Shown here: positions 1-8,426 of the stretch, piece by piece
Layout of the letters: every line of letters begins with the position of its first letter
How positions within the stretch are numbered: the first letter of the stretch is position 1
Assembly (NCBI RefSeq): GCF_016236915.1
Contig: NZ_JAEHOK010000002.1
Location: 62,001-126,000, forward strand
Source: Salegentibacter maritimus
GTDB lineage: Bacteria > Bacteroidota > Bacteroidia > Flavobacteriales > Flavobacteriaceae
Direction of reading: 5' to 3'
Length of the DNA: 64,000 nucleotides
Position numbers and translations under genes: made by a program
The notes under the pieces: generated by a model
Seen by the model: the letters and a program-made list of their open reading frames with translations, nothing else
Databases searched by the model: none
What the model was told of the DNA's origin: nothing

Positions 1-747
1 AAAAAGCGCCAATCTGCTCCCAGCCCCGCTTCTAAGTCTGATGGGATTCGTTTAAATAAATATATAGCGAATGCGGGAATATGCTCTCGCCGTGATGCCG
101 ATATCTTTATTTCTGCCGGAAATGTGACCGTTAATGGAAAGGTAGTAACCGAAATGGGCTATAAAGTAGCACCTACCGATGATGTGAAGTTTGACGGAAG
201 AAGCGTAAACCCGGAGAAAGCTGAATATTTTGTTTTAAATAAACCAAAGGGAATCTATGTAACCGGAAGTACCGAAAAAGGCGGTAAAACGGTTATGGAT
301 ATTATGGCAAAAGCTACTAGGGCAAAACTGGATCCTATAGGGAAATTAGATACCCAGGCTATGGGGCTTTTAGTATTTACCAACGATGGTACTTTGGCTA
401 AAAAACTGGGAAAACCCAAAAACGGAATAAGACAAATATACCATGTAAGCTTAACCAAGCCACTTTCATTCGAGCATTTAGATAAGGTTAGAAAGGGTAT
501 TTTTCTTGAAGATGGGAAAGTAAATATACAGGATATAAGCTTTATTGCCGACAGGCCGAAGAATGAAATTGGAATTGAAACCAAAAGCACTAAAAACCAC
601 GTAATTCAACGTATGTTTAAAAGCATGGGTTTTGAAGTTGAAAAGCTGGATAGGGTTGTCTTTGGCGGACTTACAAAAAAGGATTTACCAAGAGGACGCT
701 TTAGAAGGCTTACAGATCAGGAAGTTATAAATTTAGGGATGCATTAA
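1..747 (+). CDS. RluB/RluF-type pseudouridine synthase, 5'-truncated by the window edge
   Basis: Isomerises a uridine, probably in 23S rRNA, to pseudouridine; the exact target is not readable. The frame is open from base 1, so the start lies outside the window. A lysine-rich stretch leads into an S4 RNA-binding domain (RLNKYIANAGICSRRDAD, then a VTVNGKVV turn). The catalytic segment reads GKLDTQAMGLLVFTNDG, which keeps the family's active-site Asp, although the usual S/T-EGLL is changed to AMGLL. The C-terminal part has the typical VFGGL and LPRGRFRRL block. The GTG at 124 is an internal codon, because the S4 domain begins upstream of it. A hairpin terminator follows. Family assignment is confident; the RluB versus RluF subtype is not. 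Confidence 0.85.
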   Translation, partial: KKRQSAPSPASKSDGIRLNKYIANAGICSRRDADIFISAGNVTVNGKVVTEMGYKVAPTDDVKFDGRSVNPEKAEYFVLNKPKGIYVTGSTEKGGKTVMDIMAKATRAKLDPIGKLDTQAMGLLVFTNDGTLAKKLGKPKNGIRQIYHVSLTKPLSFEHLDKVRKGIFLEDGKVNIQDISFIADRPKNEIGIETKSTKNHVIQRMFKSMGFEVEKLDRVVFGGLTKKDLPRGRFRRLTDQEVINLGMH

Positions 748-1072
748 AAAAAGTGATTCCGTATTAAGTTTTTTAATATTTTTGAACCGGATTAGGACAT
801 TCCTTTTCCGGTTTTTTTATTGGCACCGCCAAAGGGTATAATACCCCGAGGTAGTTTACTTACAACTTATCATGCATATTTGCAATTATGGGGCATTTAG
901 TATCTTAACATCAAACGAGGCTTTTGGTAGTCCAAAATCTTATGTTTAGCCTCTTTGTTCGCGCTATAATTCAGGCGTATATCATTTTTCTTAACATTAA
1001 TTTACCAGCTATTTTTTTTGATGAGAAAAATTAATGCCTAATTTTTAACTTTAAAACATATAAACTTATCAA
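748..1072. other. Intergenic region before the polyamine genes
   Basis: Besides the terminator at 785-818 this stretch holds two weak dyads: gggta/taccc at 834-846, and gaggct/agcctc near 916-953. I see no coding frame, tRNA or clear promoter box. It presumably carries the promoter of the arginine decarboxylase gene. Confidence 0.4.
785..818 (+). terminator. Rho-independent terminator after the pseudouridine synthase
   Basis: A perfect 7-bp stem (aaccgga at 785-791, tccggtt at 807-813) with a 15-nt loop is followed by a run of T to 818. It lies 38 nt after the stop codon. Confidence 0.6.
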
Positions 1073-2476
1073 TTGAATACAAAATACAGAGATTTAATAG
1101 AGCAAACCTATTATTTTCCGCAGGAAGAATTTAGCCTGGAAGGAACCGAGTTAAAGTTTCACGACATAGATTTAATGGAACTCATTAAAACCTATGGAAC
1201 ACCATTAAAATTCACTTACTTACCTAAAATTTCCCAAAATATACGTAGGGCTAAGAAGTGGTTTGCAGATGCAATGGAAAAACATGATTATAATGGGAAG
1301 TATAATTATTGCTATTGTACAAAAAGCTCTCATTTTCAGCATGTTTTAAATGAAGCCTTAAAAAACGATATCCATATAGAAACCTCTTCAGCTTTCGATA
1401 TTAATATCGTGGAAGAATTAAAAGCTACAGGGAAAATAACCAACGATACCTATGTGCTTTGTAATGGTTTTAAACGCGATCAATACATAGAAAATATTGC
1501 CCGTTTACTTAATAATGGCCATAGAAACTGTATTCCTATAATAGATAATTACGAAGAGATTGATTTGCTCACTGAACGAATAGACGGTAAATTTCCTATT
1601 GGAATACGGATCGCTTCAGAAGAAGAGCCAAAATTTGAATTTTATACCTCAAGGCTGGGAATTGGTTACAAGAATATTGTTCCGTTTTTCAATAGAAAGA
1701 TAAAAGAGAATGAACAGGTAGCATTAAAAATGCTGCATTTCTTTATCAATACCGGTATTAGGGACACCGCATATTACTGGAATGAACTGCAAAAGTGTTT
1801 ACGGGTATATGTAAACTTAAAGAAAGTGTGCCCAGAACTGGATAGTTTAAATATTGGAGGTGGCTTTCCGGTAAAGAACTCACTTCATTTTGAGTACGAT
1901 TATGCTTATATGGTAGATGAGATTATCAATCAAATCAAATTATATTGTGAAGAAGCCGAAGTTGAGGTGCCTAATATTTTTACCGAATTCGGTAGTTTTA
2001 CTGTGGGAGAAAGCGGTGGGGCCATTTATGAGATTTTATACCAAAAGCAGCAAAACGACCGCGAGAAATGGAACATGATCAACTCTTCTTTTATCACCAC
2101 TTTACCAGATACCTGGGCGATAAGTAAGAAATTTGTGATGTTACCCGTAAACCGTTGGAACGATGAATATGAGCGGGTATTACTGGGAGGACTAACCTGC
2201 GATAGCGACGATTATTATAACTCAGAGCAAAACGTAAATGCTATTTATCTTCCTAAGTTTAAGAAAGATAAACCTTTATATATTGGCTTTTTTAATACAG
2301 GCGCTTACCAGGAAACTATTGGTGGCCATGGCGGTTTGCATCATTGTTTAATCCCGCAGCCAAAACACCTGTTAATAGATAGAGACGAAGATGGCAATAT
2401 TGGGACTACAGTGTTTAGTGAGCAGCAAGATGCCAATGATATGCTTAAAATATTAGGTTATAATGGCCATAAATAA
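1073..2476 (+). CDS. speA: Biosynthetic arginine decarboxylase (PLP fold III)
   Basis: Decarboxylates arginine to agmatine, the first step of the agmatine route to putrescine. The 467-residue protein has the PLP-barrel decarboxylase layout: YCTKSSHFQHV near residues 83-93 supplies the probable Schiff-base Lys, the glycine-rich LNIGGGFPV lies near residue 260, and TEFGSFTVGESGG near residue 305. It is the short form found in Bacteroidota, much shorter than the enterobacterial SpeA. The start used is a TTG (MNTKYRDLIEQTYYFP); no in-frame ATG lies nearby, and family members I recall begin at the same residues. The agmatinase and DHS-like genes follow on the same strand, completing a polyamine unit. 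A copy of a dispersed repeat sits in the 107-nt gap to speB. Confidence 0.85.
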   Translation: MNTKYRDLIEQTYYFPQEEFSLEGTELKFHDIDLMELIKTYGTPLKFTYLPKISQNIRRAKKWFADAMEKHDYNGKYNYCYCTKSSHFQHVLNEALKNDIHIETSSAFDINIVEELKATGKITNDTYVLCNGFKRDQYIENIARLLNNGHRNCIPIIDNYEEIDLLTERIDGKFPIGIRIASEEEPKFEFYTSRLGIGYKNIVPFFNRKIKENEQVALKMLHFFINTGIRDTAYYWNELQKCLRVYVNLKKVCPELDSLNIGGGFPVKNSLHFEYDYAYMVDEIINQIKLYCEEAEVEVPNIFTEFGSFTVGESGGAIYEILYQKQQNDREKWNMINSSFITTLPDTWAISKKFVMLPVNRWNDEYERVLLGGLTCDSDDYYNSEQNVNAIYLPKFKKDKPLYIGFFNTGAYQETIGGHGGLHHCLIPQPKHLLIDRDEDGNIGTTVFSEQQDANDMLKILGYNGHK

Positions 2477-2499
2477 ACTAACCCGAAGCAAGCAGCTGA

Positions 2500-2533
2500 G
2501 TCCCGATAGTTGTAGGGGTCAATCTTTATTATC
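2500..2533 (-). repeat. Dispersed 34-nt palindromic repeat, copy 1
   Basis: Read on the minus strand it starts GATAAT and ends ACTATCGGGAC. It matches the copy at 12096-12129 at about 27 of 34 positions, and the copy at 41620-41652 more loosely. It lies between speA and speB. Confidence 0.6.
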
Positions 2534-2583
2534 AAGTAAAAAATAGTAACTTTATATAACCAACAACCAATTACTTAATTACA

Positions 2584-3459
2584 ATGAACAAAAAGAATTA
2601 CGCCGGAATACCCGATAAATATTCGCGAATAGATGATGCGAAAGTGGTATTAATCCCGGTGCCTTATGATGGTACCAGTACCTGGCAAAAAGGATCTGAT
2701 AAAGGGCCTGAAGCTTTTTTGGAGGCTTCAGAAAATATGGAACTTTACGATATAGAAACCCGTAGCGAAGTTTATAAAAAAGGAATTTATCTCGCGCCAC
2801 CGGTTACTGAGAATTCTTCTCCAGAAAAAATGGTCGAGGCGGTGTATAAAACTACCAAAAACTACATAAAACAGGAAAAATTTGTAACGCTTTTTGGGGG
2901 AGAACATTCTATTTCTATAGGCTCTATAAGAGCCTTTAACGAAAGTTTTGAAGATCTTACAGTGGTACAATTAGATGCGCATGCCGATTTAAGGCCAGAG
3001 TACGAAGGCTCTACTTGCAACCATGCCTGTGCACTTCATGAAGCCAGTAAGAAGAATAATTTGGTTCAGGTTGGAATTCGATCTATGGATGTTTCTGAAG
3101 TAGAACATATGGACGAAAATCAGGTGTATTTTGCACACGATCTATATGAAGATTGGCAGGAGGATGCTATTGGTCAAATGTCACCCAATGTGTTTATTAC
3201 CATAGATTTAGATGCTTTTGATCCTTCTATCTTACCATCTACCGGTACTCCGGAACCCGGAGGGCTTTTCTGGTATGAGACCCTTGAGTTTCTAAAGATG
3301 ATGTTCAAAAAGAAAAATGTAGTAGGTTTTGATATTGTGGAACTTTGTCCAAATAAAAACGAAAAATCATCAGATTTCCTGGCGGCTAAGTTGTATTACA
3401 AAATGCTGAGCTACAAATTTAAATATCAAAATTATAACGAAGAAGACGAAGATGAGTAA
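2584..3459 (+). CDS. speB: Agmatinase (ureohydrolase family)
   Basis: Hydrolyses agmatine to putrescine and urea with a binuclear Mn centre. All family metal ligands are visible: GGEHS (His108), DAHAD (Asp131, His133, Asp135) and TIDLDAFDP (Asp208, Asp210). The length of 291 residues is normal for the family. The ATG at 2584 begins a clean family N-terminus. It follows speA, whose product is the substrate. Its 3' end overlaps the DHS-like gene by 8 nt, which suggests coupled translation. Arginase or another guanidino hydrolase is possible from sequence alone, but the speA neighbour makes agmatine by far the likeliest substrate. Confidence 0.9.
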   Translation: MNKKNYAGIPDKYSRIDDAKVVLIPVPYDGTSTWQKGSDKGPEAFLEASENMELYDIETRSEVYKKGIYLAPPVTENSSPEKMVEAVYKTTKNYIKQEKFVTLFGGEHSISIGSIRAFNESFEDLTVVQLDAHADLRPEYEGSTCNHACALHEASKKNNLVQVGIRSMDVSEVEHMDENQVYFAHDLYEDWQEDAIGQMSPNVFITIDLDAFDPSILPSTGTPEPGGLFWYETLEFLKMMFKKKNVVGFDIVELCPNKNEKSSDFLAAKLYYKMLSYKFKYQNYNEEDEDE

Positions 3460-4423
3460 AGGAGCTATTTCTCAGTTTATAGAAAAATATTTTTTGCATT
3501 TTAATTCGGCTGCCCTCGTGGATGCGGCCAAAGATTATGAAAAACAACTTCAAGGCGGTTCTAAGATGCTGGTTTCCCTTGCTGGGGCTATGAGTACGGC
3601 AGAGCTCGGGAAAATCTTTGCAGAAATGATACGAAAAGAAAAAGTACATATCATTTCCTGTACCGGAGCTAACCTGGAAGAAGATGTGATGAACCTGGTA
3701 GCACATTCGCACTATAAGCGTGTGCCAAATTACAGAGATCTAACCCCTAAAGAAGAATGGGACTTGATGGAGAGTGGCTTAAATAGGGTTACCGATACCT
3801 GTATTCCCGAAGAAGAAGCTTTTAGAAGAATTCAGCATCATATCGTAAAGATATGGAAAGATGCAGAGGCTAAAGGAGAACGCTATTTTCCTCATGAATT
3901 TTTATATAAATTACTGCTTTCGGGAGCTCTGGAAGAGCATTATGAGATAGATTTAAAAGATTCGTGGATGTATGCCGCCGCCGAAAAGAATTTACCAATA
4001 GTAGTTCCCGGATGGGAAGATAGTACCCTGGGAAATATTTTTGCTTCCTATGTGCTTAAAGGCGAGCTAAAAGCAAGTACCATGAAATCTGGGATTGAAT
4101 ATATGACTTTCCTTGCCGACTGGTATACCGATAATTCTAAGGAAGGAATAGGGTTTTTTCAAATTGGAGGCGGAATTGCCGGCGATTTCCCTATTTGTGT
4201 AGTGCCTATGCTTTATCAGGATTTAGAGCGTACCGATACACCTTTTTGGAGCTATTTCTGCCAAATATCAGATTCTACTACCAGCTACGGCTCTTATTCG
4301 GGCGCGGTGCCTAATGAGAAAATTACCTGGGGAAAATTAGATATAGATACTCCAAAACATATTATAGAAAGTGATGCAACCATTGTGGCACCTTTAATTT
4401 TTGCTTATTTGTTAGATATGTAA
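3452..4423 (+). CDS. Deoxyhypusine synthase family protein
   Basis: A 323-residue NAD-dependent DHS-fold protein. It has the Rossmann-type segments IISCTGANLEED and QIGGGIAGDFP. Near the C-terminus it has SGAVPNEKITWGKL, where Lys295 corresponds to the active-site Lys of eukaryotic DHS (SWGKI in the human enzyme). DHS normally transfers the aminobutyl group of spermidine to eIF5A, which bacteria lack. A bacterial homologue fused translationally to agmatinase therefore more likely acts on free polyamines; homospermidine synthesis is the most attractive idea. The gene overlaps speB by 8 nt. Family is secure; the reaction is inferred. Confidence 0.85.
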   Translation: MSKGAISQFIEKYFLHFNSAALVDAAKDYEKQLQGGSKMLVSLAGAMSTAELGKIFAEMIRKEKVHIISCTGANLEEDVMNLVAHSHYKRVPNYRDLTPKEEWDLMESGLNRVTDTCIPEEEAFRRIQHHIVKIWKDAEAKGERYFPHEFLYKLLLSGALEEHYEIDLKDSWMYAAAEKNLPIVVPGWEDSTLGNIFASYVLKGELKASTMKSGIEYMTFLADWYTDNSKEGIGFFQIGGGIAGDFPICVVPMLYQDLERTDTPFWSYFCQISDSTTSYGSYSGAVPNEKITWGKLDIDTPKHIIESDATIVAPLIFAYLLDM

Positions 4424-4575
4424 CCATTAACGTCTTAAAGGTTTTCAGGGATGTCCTTCGGAATTTTATTATAATTGAGTGGTAAAGATTTCTATGTTTC
4501 TTAGCCTGTTTGGATAGATATTGATTTTTTGGCCTACCGAAAATTTATCGTAAAATTTGAAGTGAAGTTCCCGTA

Positions 4576-4647
4576 AAATTTTAGGCTGTTTGAGCCCGCC
4601 GGAATAGTTTTTAAAGGACTGGTTCTAAAGGCGAGTTCCTAAAATTT
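4576..4647. repeat. REP-like intergenic inverted repeat
   Basis: Perfect 10-nt arms (aaattttagg at 4576-4585 and cctaaaattt at 4638-4647) enclose about 52 nt. Similar short elements with TTTGAGCCCG and GGCGAGTTCC are familiar to me from intergenic DNA of Flavobacteriaceae, but no second copy is in this window. Confidence 0.4.
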
Positions 4648-4783
4648 AGGGATTGAACGATGAATTTAGATAAAGTTTCGTAAGCCTGGATTTTTTTGGT
4701 TCGTTTTTTCATCAATGGAAAAAATGAACAAATTAAATAGATAGACGTCTTATCCGTAATTAACAAATAATTAGTAGGAATTG

Positions 4784-4829
4784 AAGCTGTTTGGTAATAC
4801 AATTAATGTATTATTGAACAGCTTTTTTT
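4784..4829 (+). terminator. Strong two-part hairpin terminator
   Basis: The outer 8-bp stem (4784-4791 with 4817-4824) and inner 6-bp stem (4795-4800 with 4808-4813) are separated by 3-nt bulges and followed by T to 4829. It lies about 360 nt after the DHS-like gene and argues against a start of the next gene at the TTG at 4781. Confidence 0.7.
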
Positions 4830-4855
4830 ATGCTCATTTTTATATTAAATTTTAT

Positions 4856-5482
4856 ATGGCTAGTAGTTGGTTTGTTTATGCAATTGGATTTTTAGCACAG
4901 CTTCTGTTTTCTGCGAGATTAATTATGCAGTGGATTAAGTCTGAAAAAACCCAAAAGATTCAAACACCCAGTTTGTTCTGGAAATTGAGTTTACAGGGCG
5001 CTGTACTACTATTTATCTACGGCTATTTACGCGACGATATGGCGATTATGCTGGGACAGTTTCTGGTCTATGGTGGTTACTTTAGAAACCTTCAGCTTCA
5101 GGGGGAATGGGGAAAGTCTGGTATTATGTTCAAGTTGTATGTGATTGCACTTCCGGTACTTATTGCACTGTATATTATTTTTCTTGGCCGGTTAGATTGG
5201 GCCGATTTGGTGAAAGGCGATAATATTTCTACCTGGATTATAATTTTGGGAATAGTGGGGCAACTTATTTACACAGCCCGGTTTATTTATCAATGGATTC
5301 ACGCTGAAAAGAATCAGGAATCAGATTTACCCTGGAATTTCTGGGTGATTAGCCTTGTAGGCTCCAGCCTTATTTTTATCTATGGTCTTTTACGCTATGA
5401 CCCTGTTTTGCTGGCTGCACACTTTTTTGGAGGCCTGGTATATATTCGAAATTTATTTATAATAAGGAAGTCTCGAAAGTAG
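4856..5482 (+). CDS. Tandem LAB_N (lipid-A-disaccharide synthase N-terminal-like) membrane protein
   Basis: A 208-residue membrane protein with two copies of the LAB_N domain. Each copy contains YAIGFLAQLLFSARLIMQW or IVGQLIYTARFIYQW, then SLFWKLSL/PWNFWVISL and a YGYLR/YGLLR motif. The domain is named from the N-terminus of LpxB but also occurs alone beside glycosyltransferases of lipid-linked sugar pathways; its biochemical role is unsettled. I use the ATG at 4856 rather than the TTG at 4781, because a terminator hairpin occupies 4784-4829 and the family begins near this Met. The 3' end overlaps the converging membrane glycosyltransferase gene by 30 nt. Confidence 0.75.
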   Translation: MASSWFVYAIGFLAQLLFSARLIMQWIKSEKTQKIQTPSLFWKLSLQGAVLLFIYGYLRDDMAIMLGQFLVYGGYFRNLQLQGEWGKSGIMFKLYVIALPVLIALYIIFLGRLDWADLVKGDNISTWIIILGIVGQLIYTARFIYQWIHAEKNQESDLPWNFWVISLVGSSLIFIYGLLRYDPVLLAAHFFGGLVYIRNLFIIRKSRK

Positions 5483-6838
5483 CTTTGGTTTAAGAATTTC
5501 GAACATAAAAACCGCAATTACTACAATATATTCTATCCCAATTAACCAGTAATTCTCCCGGAATCCAGCATCATTATAGGCCGAATAGCTTAATACGACC
5601 AAAAAAGACCAAATCAACGCAAATCTATACCTAGTGAAAACCGAAAGTAAAAGAGGGGTGGCAATATACCAGGGATGTACGGTAGTAGATAGAAAAAAAT
5701 AGACTGAAACTGCCAGCAGCATGGTTTTTAGCAATTTTTCAGTTGAATTATTTCTTTGGAAAAATGCCAGCCCTAAAAGAATTAGTGTTACCACCAAAGG
5801 TAATATCTTACCCGCGGTGGCAATAATATTATAGCCTTTTAGTTGAAATCCAATCCATCTAACTACATAATAAATACTCGCATTAAACTCAAATTTCTGA
5901 AACCATAACGCGATACTGGCTGAAAAATTTGAGATAAACTCTGAAGAAATAAAAGGAAGAAAACTAAATATAACAGTTAGTCCAACTACAAAATAATAAC
6001 CCAGGAGTTTTTTGAAATTTAAAGCATGAATACCTGAATTTTCTATCTTTTTACTTCTTATAAAATAATTTAATAGTAGGGGTAGGAACAACAATGGCAA
6101 CAATTTAACTGAAACAGAGATTCCAAGGAATACTGCACTCCAAATCCATTTCTTGTGATGTAATAAATAGATAGCCCAGGTGAAAAAGAATAGCATTACA
6201 GCTTCAAAATGTAAGTTCCCGGTGAGTTCAATAATGATAAATGGGTTTAAGATAAACCAGAATATCTGGTAAGGGGGGAGATTAAATTTCAATAATAATT
6301 TCCTGCCTAAATATAGCGTACCCAAATCGGCTAAAATGATAAAAAACCGCATGGCAATTACAGATCCCAGAATACTTTTTCCTCCTAAAAAAGTCGAAAT
6401 TGTAAATAGCAATTGATTTATCGGGGGGTAGCTGGTATAGTTTCCGGCACTTAGGCTACCCATTCCCTGTATTAGTTTTTGTTTTGTTAGGTTTAGCGAG
6501 GCCAAGGGTTCTTTCCAATTATCAGGAACCGATAAATAAGGGTTATTTCCTTCTAGAATTAGCTGGCCATCCCATATAAACCTATAAAAATCCTGAGATA
6601 AGTTTGGTGTGGCCACAATAAAGACAAGTCGGAATATAATTGCAGCTCCGGCCAACATCCAAAAATTAGTTTTTTCTAATTGAATAAGCTTAAAACTAAT
6701 AAAAAACAAGCCGGTATAAAGTCCGACTAATTTTATAAAATCAGGTCGGTTTAAATCGTAAGCGAAAGACCCATAAAATGCAACCCCTGTTAAAATCAGG
6801 AGAATGGAAAATTTATGATGTTTAAGGAAATCTGTCAT
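5453..6838 (-). CDS. Polytopic membrane glycosyltransferase (mannosyltransferase-like)
   Basis: A 461-residue protein with many hydrophobic segments. It resembles GT-C/GT87-type enzymes that transfer sugars from polyprenyl-phosphate donors on the outer face of the inner membrane. An early loop carries FIWDGQLILEGNNPYLSVPDN; the WDG...GxNPY pattern is typical of this family, and an acidic residue in this loop is usually catalytic. Upstream on the same strand lie a CESA-like GT2 and a DPM-like GT2, the latter the usual source of the lipid-linked donor. The gap to the upstream gene is 121 nt and is filled by a palindromic repeat. The acceptor is unknown. The 3' end overlaps the converging LAB_N gene. 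Confidence 0.7.
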   Translation of the reverse strand: MTDFLKHHKFSILLILTGVAFYGSFAYDLNRPDFIKLVGLYTGLFFISFKLIQLEKTNFWMLAGAAIIFRLVFIVATPNLSQDFYRFIWDGQLILEGNNPYLSVPDNWKEPLASLNLTKQKLIQGMGSLSAGNYTSYPPINQLLFTISTFLGGKSILGSVIAMRFFIILADLGTLYLGRKLLLKFNLPPYQIFWFILNPFIIIELTGNLHFEAVMLFFFTWAIYLLHHKKWIWSAVFLGISVSVKLLPLLFLPLLLNYFIRSKKIENSGIHALNFKKLLGYYFVVGLTVIFSFLPFISSEFISNFSASIALWFQKFEFNASIYYVVRWIGFQLKGYNIIATAGKILPLVVTLILLGLAFFQRNNSTEKLLKTMLLAVSVYFFLSTTVHPWYIATPLLLSVFTRYRFALIWSFLVVLSYSAYNDAGFRENYWLIGIEYIVVIAVFMFEILKPKLLSRLPYYK

Positions 6839-6854
6839 TTAACTTTTCTTAATA

Positions 6855-6930
6855 CGTCAAGCTGAGCTTGTTTCAGCTTCTAATATTCTTTTCGAGTTAG
6901 ATCCTAAAACGAGTTCAGAATGAGGATGAC
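6855..6930. repeat. Imperfect palindromic intergenic repeat
   Basis: The left part (gtcaagctgagcttgtttca) pairs loosely with the right part (cgagttcagaatgaggatga). It resembles a repeat common between genes in Flavobacteriaceae (GCTGAACTTGTTTCAGC near GAGTTCAGGGTGAC). It fills the gap between two glycosyltransferase genes of the minus-strand train. Confidence 0.5.
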
Positions 6931-6959
6931 AATAATTTGAATTTAATCTATTTAGCCTT

Positions 6960-8426
6960 TTAAATCCTCACCGATCTAAAAACCACAAAGCCAAAGCCTA
7001 TAAAAAGCATCAGGTGAAAAATGGCCAGGCTAAAATCGTTCAGCATAAAAGCGCTATAGAGTCCGAAACCAAAATACAACCATAGAGCGAATTCAACTGC
7101 AATACTTAATGAAAACTTTTGTTGAATATAAATATTCTTCTTCCAGGAATCGTTCAGGGAACTTACATTAAATTTTGGGGTTCTAATAAAAGCCGATTTT
7201 TTTCCGAGATGCCCTTCTAAAACCGCTAGCGAATTGTGAACCGAAAATCCCATAGCTACCGAAAAGAAGGTAAAAAACAGGACTATAAAATTTAAAAAAC
7301 TTTTAAAATCCCTTCCGTGAATTCTTGAATACGCGACATAATAGCAAAAAAAGAAAATTAACGTGCTCACTAAAAAGAAGGCCGCCAAATTAAAATACCA
7401 GCCAAACTGGGGATTGTTGTTTTTAATAAAAAGAATGGGAATGCTCAATACCGCTAACACCAGGATCACCAGGAACATACTGGAGTTAAGTAAGTGGAAA
7501 AACGCATGAAATTTTGTGCTAAAAGGAACAGTTTTATCCTTTAGTAATTTTTTAAAATTCTTTTTAAAATTTTCGGCGGCACCTTTGTTCCAACGAAATT
7601 GTTGTGAACGTGCCGCACTTATTGCTACCGGCAATTCGGCAGGGGTTTCTACATCTTCCAGGTATTTAAATTCCCAGTTTTTGAGTTGTGCCCGGTAACT
7701 TAAATCGAGGTCTTCGGTTAAAGTGTCTCCACTCCAGTTTCCTGCGTCTAAAATACATTCTTTTCTCCATATTCCGGCGGTGCCATTAAAGTTGATAAAA
7801 TGCCTGCCAAAATTACGTCCGGTTTGCTCCAGGATAAAATGAAAATCTAAAGCAAAAGCCTGGATTTTTGTAAGTAAAGAATAGTCTCGATTAATATGCC
7901 CCCAACGGGTTTGTACCACACCAATTTTAGGATTTTTAAAATAAGGTACTGTTTGTAACAGCCAATCTTTATTTGGTAAGAAATCGGAATCAAAAATGGC
8001 GATAAATTCTCCTTTGGCGATCTTTAAACCCTCTTTTAATGCGCCGGCTTTAAAGCCACTACGATCTTTTCTTGTGATATGCTGAATATCCAGTCCGGTT
8101 TCTTTGAGTTGCTTTACTAAAGCCTCAATTTTTTGAACCGATTCATCGGTAGAGTCATCTAATACCTGAATTTCTAATTTCTCCACTGGATATTCAATTC
8201 TGGCAATATTTTTTAATAGGCGCTCTACCACATATAGCTCGTTGTATAGTGGAAGCTGTATGGTAATAAAAGGTGTTTCGACAGGATTTTTAAGGTTGAA
8301 TTTCTCAGAAGCATCCACCTTTTTTTTTGCCTTTAGATAATTCAATAATAATTGAAGCTGCGAAATACTATAAAAGAAAATAAACAGCAGGGCAAGTGTG
8401 TATATGATGATAATGGTTAAATCCAT
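6960..8426 (-). CDS. Membrane-anchored processive-type GT2 glycosyltransferase
   Basis: A 488-residue cellulose-synthase-like GT2. One N-terminal membrane helix precedes a cytoplasmic GT-A domain with Asp90-Asp91 (VLDDSTDES), DSD at 146-148, TEDLD from 237 and the QQFRW motif at 275-279. At least four C-terminal helices follow. This D,D,D,QxxRW pattern marks enzymes that extend or transfer beta-linked sugars at the membrane. The start overlaps the stop of the upstream GT2 by one base, so the two are translationally coupled. Donor and acceptor sugars cannot be read. Confidence 0.8.
   Translation of the reverse strand: MDLTIIIIYTLALLFIFFYSISQLQLLLNYLKAKKKVDASEKFNLKNPVETPFITIQLPLYNELYVVERLLKNIARIEYPVEKLEIQVLDDSTDESVQKIEALVKQLKETGLDIQHITRKDRSGFKAGALKEGLKIAKGEFIAIFDSDFLPNKDWLLQTVPYFKNPKIGVVQTRWGHINRDYSLLTKIQAFALDFHFILEQTGRNFGRHFINFNGTAGIWRKECILDAGNWSGDTLTEDLDLSYRAQLKNWEFKYLEDVETPAELPVAISAARSQQFRWNKGAAENFKKNFKKLLKDKTVPFSTKFHAFFHLLNSSMFLVILVLAVLSIPILFIKNNNPQFGWYFNLAAFFLVSTLIFFFCYYVAYSRIHGRDFKSFLNFIVLFFTFFSVAMGFSVHNSLAVLEGHLGKKSAFIRTPKFNVSSLNDSWKKNIYIQQKFSLSIAVEFALWLYFGFGLYSAFMLNDFSLAIFHLMLFIGFGFVVFRSVRI

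Larger units (their letters stand above)
4424..4855. other. Long gap with an inverted repeat and a strong terminator
   Basis: There is no convincing gene between the DHS-like gene and the LAB_N gene. The stretch contains an imperfect palindromic element (4576-4647) and, just before the next start, a strong hairpin terminator (4784-4829). A 63-codon minus-strand frame crosses both and I do not treat it as a gene. The region could be a long 3' UTR, a small RNA, or an eroded dispersed element. Confidence 0.45.

Noticed and set aside
4611-4802. A 63-codon minus-strand frame in the 4.4-4.85 kb gap.
   Set aside because: It runs through both the inverted repeat and the terminator hairpin and has no recognisable domain; the region is better explained as structured non-coding DNA.
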